Shown piece after piece: positions 56,703 through 64,000 of a stretch of 64,000 bases of DNA. Every line of letters begins with the position of its first letter. The stretch's first letter is position 1. The DNA is from Arthrobacter sp. (GTDB lineage Bacteria; Actinomycetota; Actinomycetes; Actinomycetales; Micrococcaceae). The stretch covers positions 1-64,000 of the forward strand of contig JAHFUZ010000013.1 in assembly GCA_023264815.1 (NCBI GenBank), given 5' to 3'. The notes beneath the pieces are model-generated. The model was not told where the DNA came from, searched no databases, and saw only the letters and a program-made list of their open reading frames with translations. The position numbers and the translations under genes are program-made.

Positions 56703-57577
56703 CATTGCTGCCAAATAAGGACCGGGAGCCCAGGGCCTACGGATTCCTGCTGTCCTGGCGGTGGGTGGGCATCCTGGGTCTGGCCGTTCTGTTCGCTGCG
56801 GCCTGCATAGGGCTGGGTAACTGGCAGATGGACCGGCGAAACCAGGCAGTCACCGAAATCCGCCGTGTCCAGCAGAACTACGACAAGCCGCCTGTGCCCT
56901 ACGAAGAAGCCAGCCGCTATTTTGATCACGCCGAGCCGGACGCGAAATGGACGACCGTATCCGTTAGTGGCCAGTACCTCGCCGAAGACCAGCGGATCGT
57001 GCGGAATCGGCCCAACTACTCTGCCGCAGGGTACGAGATTGTGGTGCCGTTCCGTCTGCTAACCGGCGAAACGATCATCATCAACCGCGGCTGGGTTCCC
57101 ATCGGAAACAACCGGCCCGGCTACCCTGATATGGTTCCTGCACCGCCGACTGGAACCGTCACTGCGGTGGTGCGGATCAAACCCTCAGAAGCCGACGTGG
57201 ACCGCGCTGCTCCGGAAGGGCAACTGGCCAGCATCGACCTGACCTCCTATGCCCGCCAGCTGCAGTACCCTGTGAAGACAGGCAGCTATGGCCTCATGGC
57301 TTCCGAAACGCCCCCGCCGGAAACTGCGCCTCAGCAACTCGCCCCACCCAAGGTGCAGGAAGGGTCAAACCTGTCCTACGCGATGCAGTGGATTACCTTC
57401 GGCGTGCTGGCCTTTGTCGGGTTCGGTTACATGGCCCGGCAACAGGCCCGCATCGGTCGGGAGGAACGTGAACTTGAGGAACCGTCCGAACCCGGACAAC
57501 ACCGTGCCCAGGGCAAAGCACGCCGCCCACGCTCTGATGACGAGGAAGATGCTCTTCTGGATGCCATGGGCCTCTAA
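56678..57577 (+). CDS. SURF1-family protein
   Basis: GLGNWQMDRRNQAVTEI; RNRPNYSAAGYEIVVPFRLLTGETIIINRGWVP; MQWITFGVLAFVGFGYM; start uncertain (TTG 56678 or 56705). Confidence 0.88.
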   Translation: MFRRRAGLTLLPNKDREPRAYGFLLSWRWVGILGLAVLFAAACIGLGNWQMDRRNQAVTEIRRVQQNYDKPPVPYEEASRYFDHAEPDAKWTTVSVSGQYLAEDQRIVRNRPNYSAAGYEIVVPFRLLTGETIIINRGWVPIGNNRPGYPDMVPAPPTGTVTAVVRIKPSEADVDRAAPEGQLASIDLTSYARQLQYPVKTGSYGLMASETPPPETAPQQLAPPKVQEGSNLSYAMQWITFGVLAFVGFGYMARQQARIGREERELEEPSEPGQHRAQGKARRPRSDDEEDALLDAMGL

Positions 57578-57780
57578 GAGCGGAGGCCAGCCAGCCGTGG
57601 AGTACCTGACGGCCAGCCGCAGCCGGGCCGGCGGATCCGCTGCAGAGGCGACGACCGGACCCTGGGCGGCCGTTTGCTGCGCACGGCGTCGATTGCCCTC
57701 AAGGACTGAGCCCCTGGCCCTGACCATCCTTCCCCCAAAGGGACGGCTCACTGGCTCTCTGCAGGGCGGGCGGCGCGGCA

Positions 57781-58485
57781 ATGGCTAAGGCCGACGGTTC
57801 TGACCTGACCGTTGCCGCTCAGGACTATTTGAAGCTCCTCTACACCGCCAATGAATGGTCGGATGCGCCGGTCACCGTTGGGCTGCTGGCGGACCGGCTG
57901 GGCCTGAGCATGTCCACGGTCTCCGAGGGTATCGCAAAGCTCGCGCTCCAGGGCCTGGTCTCACACGCCAAGTACAGCAGTGTCAGTCTCACTCCCGACG
58001 GGAGGCGGTACGCCCTGGTCATGGTCCGCCGGCACAGAGTCCTGGAAACCTTTCTGGTGCAGACACTCGGATACACCTGGGATGAAGTCCACGACGAGGC
58101 CGAAAAGCTCGAACACGCGGCCTCCGAAGACCTGATCGCCAGAATGGATGAACTGCTGGGACACCCGTCCACGGACCCCCACGGTGATCCCATCCCCACA
58201 GCCGACGGGCAGGTAAACCGCCCCGAAGCCAGCCAGCTCACTGCCGCACAGCCAGGACAAAACGTGGTCATTTGCCGGGTATCGGACACTGACCCGAAGT
58301 TGCTGCGTTATTTTTCCCGCCTTGGCCTCACTCCCGGGACCAAGCTCACCACCGGCCAACGGAAGCCCTTCACGGCAGGGACAACCGTCCGAATGACCGG
58401 CAGCGGGCAGGACATCACGCTTGGAACTGAAGCGGCGGACGCGGTCTGGGTGGTTCCTGCAGCAGCGGGGATTGAGCGCTCATGA
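57781..58485 (+). CDS. mntR: DtxR/MntR-family metalloregulator
   Basis: DYLKLLYTANEWSDAPVTVGLLADRLGLSMSTVSEGIAKLALQGLVSHAKYSSVSLTPDGRRYALVMVRRHRVLETFLVQTLGYTWDEVHDEAEKLEHA. Confidence 0.92.
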   Translation: MAKADGSDLTVAAQDYLKLLYTANEWSDAPVTVGLLADRLGLSMSTVSEGIAKLALQGLVSHAKYSSVSLTPDGRRYALVMVRRHRVLETFLVQTLGYTWDEVHDEAEKLEHAASEDLIARMDELLGHPSTDPHGDPIPTADGQVNRPEASQLTAAQPGQNVVICRVSDTDPKLLRYFSRLGLTPGTKLTTGQRKPFTAGTTVRMTGSGQDITLGTEAADAVWVVPAAAGIERS

Positions 58486-58660
58486 GCTTATGTGGGCCAT
58501 AGCCGCCGTCAGTACTTTCGTCACTGCCTAAGGGTCACGGCGCTGGCTGCCGCCGCCTTCGACCTCTGACCACCGGTGCTCTCCCGCTCGTGGGCGGCGG
58601 ACAAAGATGATGGCGGCCGGGCGCGGAAAGCCGTAAGGTCCAGGCTGTTGCGGTGAGGTC

Positions 58661-59992
58661 TTAGGACCAGTTCCCCGCGCGCGTGCTGCCGTTGCCGGGA
58701 ATCTCCTCCTGGCTGCGGTAGAGCTGCAGCCCGTTCAGGTCGGTCACGAGGTCTCCCACCACCACCACCAGGGCAAGCACCAGGCCGGAGAACACCATGA
58801 CGTTCAATCCGACCCCCAGCGCGAACAGCACCAGCAGGGCGGCCACTGTGGATACCGTCAGGACCAGCAGTCCCACCAAAGCGACTCGCCAGGACCTGAA
58901 GAACATCCCGAGCAGGAGAGCCGCCAGCGCCAGGCTGACGAAGAGCGCAATTCCCAGGCTCTCCACCGCGGACTGGATGAAGGACGCCGGACGGTAGACA
59001 CTGCTGTCCACGTCAATGCCCGAAAGGCCCGGTTTCAGGTCCTCCAGCGCCGACTCCAGGGCGGCGGTAATCTCCATGGTGTTCGCCTCGGGGAACTTCT
59101 CGACGACCAGCATCAGGCCTGGATCCTCGTCCAGCACTGCATCACCTATGAGCGGCTGATGATTTTCGCGCACTGAAGCAACATCCCCCAGCGTCAATGG
59201 GGCACCCGTCACTTTCTCCACGCTGACCTTGGCAAGATCGCTCGAAGTGGTGATCGGCAGCACGTGCTGGATACCGATGCGCTGGTTCTCCGTCTCCAGG
59301 AAGCCGCCGGTACCTGGCGTGGAGGCCTTAAGGAAGGTCAGGGGAGACACCCACACGGCATTGCCCGTGGTCTCCATGACCTGGTTCAGCGTCACTCCGC
59401 GTGCCTGCAGCACTGCCGGGTCCACTTGGACCTGCATCTGCTGCTCACGCTGCCCCCAGATGGAAACGTTCGCGACGCCGGGAACGCCCATCAGGCGTGG
59501 TTTGATGTTCCAGCGGGCCAACACGGACATGTCCATGAGCGGCATCTCCGAAGAAGAGAGCCGCACCATCATCACCCGGCCGGTGGAAGACTTGGGCTGC
59601 ATCAGTACCGGCGGCGTGGAGACACGCGGCAAAGAGTGCGCCATGACCAGCCGCTCCGCCACGAGCTGGCGTGCCCGGGGCAAATCCGTCCCCGGCTCGA
59701 ACAGCAGCTGGATTGAGGACAGGCCAGGAATGGACTGGGATCTGATCTCGTCCAGATAGGCGACGCCGTTGAGCAAGTCGACTTCCATCGGCGAGGTAAT
59801 GAGCTGCTCTACCTCAACAGCGGACAAGCCCAGGGCTTCCGTCTGAATTTCCACCTGCGCTGGCTCGAATTCAGGAAGGGCATCCACAGAAACATGGGGA
59901 AGATACCAAAGACCCATGCCTACAATGCCGGCCGCCAAAGCCAGGACCAACAACCGAAATTGCATGCTCCATCGAGCAAATAAACCCGTCAT
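58661..59992 (-). CDS. Truncated RND efflux permease (CusA/CzcA-like N-terminal half)
   Basis: VSVDALPEFEPAQVEIQTEALGLSAVEVEQLITSPMEVDLLNGVAYLDEIRSQSIPGLSSIQLLFEPGTD; ends ~443 aa after ...LVVVVGDLVTDLNGLQLYRSQEEIPGNGSTRAGNWS, missing the second half. Confidence 0.85.
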   Translation of the reverse strand: MTGLFARWSMQFRLLVLALAAGIVGMGLWYLPHVSVDALPEFEPAQVEIQTEALGLSAVEVEQLITSPMEVDLLNGVAYLDEIRSQSIPGLSSIQLLFEPGTDLPRARQLVAERLVMAHSLPRVSTPPVLMQPKSSTGRVMMVRLSSSEMPLMDMSVLARWNIKPRLMGVPGVANVSIWGQREQQMQVQVDPAVLQARGVTLNQVMETTGNAVWVSPLTFLKASTPGTGGFLETENQRIGIQHVLPITTSSDLAKVSVEKVTGAPLTLGDVASVRENHQPLIGDAVLDEDPGLMLVVEKFPEANTMEITAALESALEDLKPGLSGIDVDSSVYRPASFIQSAVESLGIALFVSLALAALLLGMFFRSWRVALVGLLVLTVSTVAALLVLFALGVGLNVMVFSGLVLALVVVVGDLVTDLNGLQLYRSQEEIPGNGSTRAGNWS

Positions 59993-60133
59993 AGCTCTTC
60001 CAAAGTGCATGTGGGAAATTTGGGCCGGCAAAGCGCCGAAAACCTTCCAAGGGACAGTTACCCAAGCTTCCCCCCGATCACGGCCACCAGACAGCCCCAA
60101 CTTGATGCGCCGGAACCCCCAAAACAGGGGCAC

Positions 60134-60166
60134 CTGCCCCCCCCCCAACCACACGGGGGGGGGCAG
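60134..60166. repeat. C10/G9 hairpin CTGCCCCCCCCCC-AACCACAC-GGGGGGGGGCAG
   Basis: Read directly; 12-bp complementary arms almost entirely G:C homopolymer. Confidence 0.85.
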
Positions 60167-60309
60167 CACCGTCCCCCAAATTTTGGTGGTCGACAAAAAG
60201 GAATTGGAGCACTTATATTGCGGTACCGGACCAGAATGCACGGCCATGAAGATGACGGCACTGGCCATCAGCTGGCCAACACTTATCCGATCCAAAAAGG
60301 AGCTTTGGC

Positions 60310-60603
60310 ATGTCCCCACGTCACGCCCGCACACCGGCACGGGGAATGGTGCACTTTTACACAGTCACAATGACCGCCGGCGTACTGGGCATCAGTGAAG
60401 CCGAAGTTGTGAAAATGCTGGAAAATGGGGAGCTCCGCGGTCTCCGGCTCGTGCCCCCGACACCATGGCTTGTCGATGGCAAAACCTTGGACGAGTTCGC
60501 CCTCCACTGGAGGAACAGCCCTCCCCAAAGCGACGAACGCCGAGCGAGTGGTCCCGTCCAGCAGCGGCGACTCCGCGTCAAACTCCGGAAGGATCAGGCT
60601 TGA
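60310..60603 (+). CDS. Small HTH/excisionase-like DNA-binding domain protein
   Basis: TAGVLGISEAEVVKMLENGELRGLRLVPPTPWLVDGKTLDEFALHW resembles MerR/HTH_17-like fold. Confidence 0.6.
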   Translation: MSPRHARTPARGMVHFYTVTMTAGVLGISEAEVVKMLENGELRGLRLVPPTPWLVDGKTLDEFALHWRNSPPQSDERRASGPVQQRRLRVKLRKDQA

Positions 60604-61859
60604 CCGGTAACGGTGAGGACGATGAGGACACAGTTCAGTCCCACAATCAGCGTCGCGCTGGTCCAGCCGGCGATCTTCAGCGGCATCGAGTCCGTGTGGA
60701 TGCCCATCACATCACGTTTCCCGGTCAGCCGGATCAGCGGGATCAAAGCAAAAGGAATACCGAAGCTGAGCAGGACCTGGCTCAGAACCAGGGCCAGGGT
60801 CGGCTCGATCCCGGCGCCGAGGATCAGCAGGGCAGGGATCAAGGTGATGACGCGACGGGTCAGCAGCGGTACGCGGAGCTTCAGCAGCCCACCCATGATC
60901 GTGGCGCCCGCATAGCAGCCGACCGATGTCGAGGCCAGTCCCGAGGCCAGCAGCCCGATGGCGAACACGACGCCGATGACGGGACCAAGAGCCGACGTGA
61001 CGGCGGCGTGGGCACCGGCGATCGTGTCCGTTCCTTCGATGCCACGCAGGCTGGAGGCGGCCAGCAGGAGCATGGCAATGTTAACTACCCCGGCGAGCAT
61101 CAGGGCGCCCGCCACGTCGAAGCGGGTGGCCTTAATGAGTCGTGTCCGGACGGCGGGATCCTTGGAGAAGCCGTGCCTGTCCCGGGCCAGCGCCGAATGC
61201 AGATAAATCGCGTGCGGCATGACCGTGGCTCCCAGCATGCTGGCCGCAAGCAGGACGGTGTCCGTGCCCTCGAACCTGGGCACCAGGCCGCCCAAGGCGC
61301 TCCCGGCATCGGGCGGGTTCACGAAGAGCCCGGAGACGAAACCGACCGCGATGACGCCAAGCAGGATCAGGATCGCGTACTCGAAGGACTTCTGGCCCCG
61401 TGCGCTCTGCAACGCCAGAAGCAGCATTGATGCCACACCAATGATGAGGCCGCCGGCCAGCAGCGGAAGGCCGAACAACAGGTTCAGCGCCACGGCACCG
61501 CCGATGACTTCGGCCATGTCGGTTGCGCCGGCGACCACCTCAGCTTGGAGCCAGTACATCCGCCGTCGGCCGTTGCCAAGACGCTTGCCCAGAATCTCGG
61601 GAAGGCTCAGGCCCGTGGCCAGCCCGAGTTTGGCCGACTGATACTGCACCAGCACGGCCATGGCGTTCGCTGCCACCAAAACCCAGACCAGCAAATACCC
61701 GTAGCTCGCACCCGCAGTGAGGTTAGCGGCCACATTGCCAGGATCGACGTAAGCGATGGCGGCCACAAAAGCCGGGCCCATCAGCAGCAAGCGGGACCAC
61801 CGCCGGCCCGCGGCCGGGCGTGCCTGAAGTATCGGAATAGCCATCATGGTCCTCGTCAT
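60594..61859 (-). CDS. mntH: NRAMP-family Mn2+ transporter
   Basis: MGPAFVAAIAYVDPGNVAANLTAGASYGY (DPGN), ATVMPHAIYLHSAL (MPH). Confidence 0.95.
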   Translation of the reverse strand: MTRTMMAIPILQARPAAGRRWSRLLLMGPAFVAAIAYVDPGNVAANLTAGASYGYLLVWVLVAANAMAVLVQYQSAKLGLATGLSLPEILGKRLGNGRRRMYWLQAEVVAGATDMAEVIGGAVALNLLFGLPLLAGGLIIGVASMLLLALQSARGQKSFEYAILILLGVIAVGFVSGLFVNPPDAGSALGGLVPRFEGTDTVLLAASMLGATVMPHAIYLHSALARDRHGFSKDPAVRTRLIKATRFDVAGALMLAGVVNIAMLLLAASSLRGIEGTDTIAGAHAAVTSALGPVIGVVFAIGLLASGLASTSVGCYAGATIMGGLLKLRVPLLTRRVITLIPALLILGAGIEPTLALVLSQVLLSFGIPFALIPLIRLTGKRDVMGIHTDSMPLKIAGWTSATLIVGLNCVLIVLTVTGQA

Positions 61860-61895
61860 CGTGGGCGTGGTGATACCACTGAGAATAACGCAAAA

Positions 61896-61909
61896 TTAGG
61901 CGCACCGAA
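61896..61909. promoter_or_regulatory. MntR-type operator candidate TTAGG-CGCA-CCGAA
   Basis: Imperfect 5-bp arms (1 mismatch) ~40 bp upstream of mntH. Confidence 0.4.
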
Positions 61910-62081
61910 AAGTAAAGCTTCTTCATACCTTCTTTCACGTTGGACATCACTGCACCTACTCATCAAGGTTCCGTACGGCGGCGGTGGTTTCTCAGCTGAG
62001 GACGCCGGTGCTTGTTCCCGGGCCGGTTGGCCTGCTTCGTCATCTTCCGACGCCCTTTATTCACCCGCCTACGCTTGATGA

Positions 62082-63068
62082 ATGCGAGTAGCCCGTTTGG
62101 TCAGTGTCCTGGAGCGCCGGCAGATCGGCCTCTACCTGCTGGCCGTTGTCGCTGGAGGAGTGCTCGGCTGGCTGGTTCCTGCCGTGTCTGTGCCCCTGGA
62201 ACAGGCCATCAACCCTGTTCTGGTGCTGCTGCTGTTTGCGACGTTCCTCGGCATTCCGTTTGCCTTGATCGGTAAGGCGATACGCGATGTCCGGTTCATG
62301 GCGACCGTTCTGGTCCTGAACTTCCTTATCGTCCCGGGCGTTGTCTTTACCCTGTCCCGGTTCATCGCACATGATCAGGCCCTTTTGATCGGGGTGATGA
62401 TGGTGCTGTTGACCCCCTGTATCGATTACGTAATCGTCTTCTCCGGACTGGCCGGCGGATCAAGCGACCGGCTTCTTGCGGCCGCGCCGCTGCTCATGCT
62501 CACGCAGATGCTGCTGTTGCCCCTGTATCTGCTGTTCTTTGTAGGCCCCGACCTGGTCTCCGAGATAGAGCCAGGGCCCTTCATTGAGGCTCTCGTCTTC
62601 CTGATCATCATCCCGCTTGTTCTGGCGGCGCTCACCCAGGAATGGGCCAGACGGGCAGCCGGAGGCCGTGCCGTGATGACGCTGATGGAAGGGCTGATGG
62701 TTCCCTTGATGATGCTGACCCTCGCTGTCGTCATTGGGTCACAGATCACCGGCGTGGGCAGCCAGATCGGATCCCTGCTGTCGGTCATCCCGGTCTACGC
62801 GGCATTCCTGGTGGTGATGGTCCCGCTGGGCATGGCAGCGGCGCGGGCAGGCGGACTGGACGCCGCCAGTACCAAGGCCGTGATCTTCAGCGGCGCAACA
62901 CGCAACTCATTGGTCGTACTCCCCCTGGCCCTGGCCCTGCCCGAGCCGCTCGCCCTGGTATCCCTCGTCGTCGTTACCCAGACATTAGTGGAGCTCATCG
63001 GGATGGTGGCCTACGTCAAGATCGTCCCCCGGATCATCAGGACGGACCGGACCCTCAAGTCCAGCTAA
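62082..63068 (+). CDS. Bile acid:sodium symporter/arsenical permease-like transporter
   Basis: 10-TM-like; VIFSGATRNSLVVLPLALALPEPLALVSLVVVTQTLVELIGMVAYVKIVP C-terminal signature. Confidence 0.85.
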   Translation: MRVARLVSVLERRQIGLYLLAVVAGGVLGWLVPAVSVPLEQAINPVLVLLLFATFLGIPFALIGKAIRDVRFMATVLVLNFLIVPGVVFTLSRFIAHDQALLIGVMMVLLTPCIDYVIVFSGLAGGSSDRLLAAAPLLMLTQMLLLPLYLLFFVGPDLVSEIEPGPFIEALVFLIIIPLVLAALTQEWARRAAGGRAVMTLMEGLMVPLMMLTLAVVIGSQITGVGSQIGSLLSVIPVYAAFLVVMVPLGMAAARAGGLDAASTKAVIFSGATRNSLVVLPLALALPEPLALVSLVVVTQTLVELIGMVAYVKIVPRIIRTDRTLKSS

Positions 63069-63386
63069 CGCGGCCCCTCCGCCCACTCCCCCAGCGCCGC
63101 CGGCCCATGAAACACTCCTCACACAGATGAGTAAATGAAGCCTTACCCGTTTCAGTTTGCCCAGCAGTCATAGAGAACGGATATGGCTGGGCCGCGGTCA
63201 GTCTTGGTCCCAGCAGCTGCGGGAGATTGCTGGCTCTGCACGGCAGCCAGCGGAGATGACGGAAAGAGCAGGTTCACTCTCAAGACCAGCGGCCCACCAT
63301 GGCATTCCTGCCCCATGGACTTAGGCGTCCAATGTGAGTTCTCGGTAATTCTTACCGCGGCCAAAGAGGGTGTGGCTACACAAGAA

Positions 63387-63441
63387 ACTGCTCCTTGGAA
63401 GTTTGGACTAATAAATTCAGTTCCAACTTCCAGGGAGCAGT
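63387..63441 (-). terminator. Stem-loop with 17-nt arms (one G-T/mismatch) downstream of fasciclin gene
   Basis: ACTGCTCCTTGGAAGTT ... AACTTCCAGGGAGCAGT; TTTCTT after stem on minus strand. Confidence 0.6.
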
Positions 63442-63469
63442 CCTATTTGGCCCTAGGCCAGCAGCCGAT

Positions 63470-64000
63470 TCACTTGGGCATCAGCACCGAGTCGATGAGG
63501 TAGACGGTTGCGTTCTTGGTCTGCACGCCGCCGCAGATGACGCTGGCGTCATCGACCTTGAGGGTTTCACCGCTGCCGGTGACCGTGACGGATCCGCCCT
63601 GGACCGTGGCGTGGGTGCCAGCGATCTTGTCGGGAGTGATCTGACCCGGGACCACGTGGTAGGTCAGGATCTTGCTCAGCAGAGCATCGTCGGTCTTAAG
63701 GGTTTCGATGGTTGCGGGGTCAATTTTGGCGAAGGCCTCATCCACCGGTGCGAAGACAGTGAATTCGCCGCCGTTAAGGGTGTCCACCAGGTCAACCTTG
63801 GGGTTCAGCTTGCCGGACACTGCGGCGGTCAGAGTGGTAAGGATCGGGTTGTTCGATGCTGCGACAGCGACTGGATCCAAGGCCATGCCTTCCACCGAGC
63901 CTGCGCCGGTGGGGACCTGCTCGGCGTAACCAGCGCAACCCGGGCCGACCAGGTTGACGGCCGGGTCCATAGCGTCGGCCGAAGAGCTGGCGGACGGTGC
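63470..64000 (-). CDS. Fasciclin-domain secreted protein, N-terminus beyond window
   Basis: [46 protein letters not shown]...YHVVPGQI...[26 protein letters not shown]; frame open to window end ([16 protein letters not shown]). Confidence 0.93.
   Translation of the reverse strand, partial: APSASSSADAMDPAVNLVGPGCAGYAEQVPTGAGSVEGMALDPVAVAASNNPILTTLTAAVSGKLNPKVDLVDTLNGGEFTVFAPVDEAFAKIDPATIETLKTDDALLSKILTYHVVPGQITPDKIAGTHATVQGGSVTVTGSGETLKVDDASVICGGVQTKNATVYLIDSVLMPK

Noticed and set aside
60465-61430. 321-aa plus-strand ORF
   Set aside because: Antisense to mntH; Gln/Gly/Asp-rich shadow frame
1-64000. CRISPR arrays, tRNA, rRNA genes, complete insertion sequences
   Set aside because: I saw no regularly spaced repeats, no tRNA/rRNA signatures and no transposase or integrase ORF in the supplied translations

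Overview
High-GC actinobacterial DNA, most like Micrococcaceae/Arthrobacter-type plasmid or integrative-element sequence (host is an inference). Positions ~0.5-14.5 kb hold a conjugation module: MobF/TraA relaxase-helicase, SSB, ArdC-like antirestriction protein, DUF4913-like protein, VirD4-like coupling ATPase, VirB4-like ATPase, SCO6880-like protein, VirB6-like membrane protein and a small pilin-like protein. The minus-strand part looks like a tightly coupled operon. A junction with gene remnants (14.5-15.8 kb) is followed by ~48 kb of cargo dominated by envelope redox, heme/copper and metal genes: three CtaG-type proteins, CopC, a CopD-CtaG fusion, ResB/CcsB/CcdA/TlpA (System II), SURF1, DsbA-like, Lgt and LspA, CadA, CadD, a CDF exporter, MntR/MntH, a truncated RND permease and three ArsR-type regulators. 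Other cargo includes a CYP152-like P450, Pmt, Lpd, PhoA, an A-PCP-acyltransferase fusion, and two c-di-AMP (ydaO-type) riboswitches in front of cell-wall peptidases. The observations I consider most novel are: (i) a 35-bp two-part promoter-like element repeated three times with identical spacing, only in the conjugation module; (ii) two paralogous 54-aa membrane proteins missing from the ORF track; (iii) a TTCTAC-N5-GTAGAA palindrome shared by the resB and copC-side operons; (iv) a shared 5' end (RBS plus signal anchor) between phoA and a dsbA-like gene; (v) several gene remnants (ccsB, CapK/PaaK-like ligase, arsenite/bile-acid-type permease); (vi) a possible iron-box-controlled A-PCP-acyltransferase; (vii) a C10/G9 hairpin upstream of a truncated RND gene. 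All calls were made by eye from sequence and the supplied ORFs; no database search was run.
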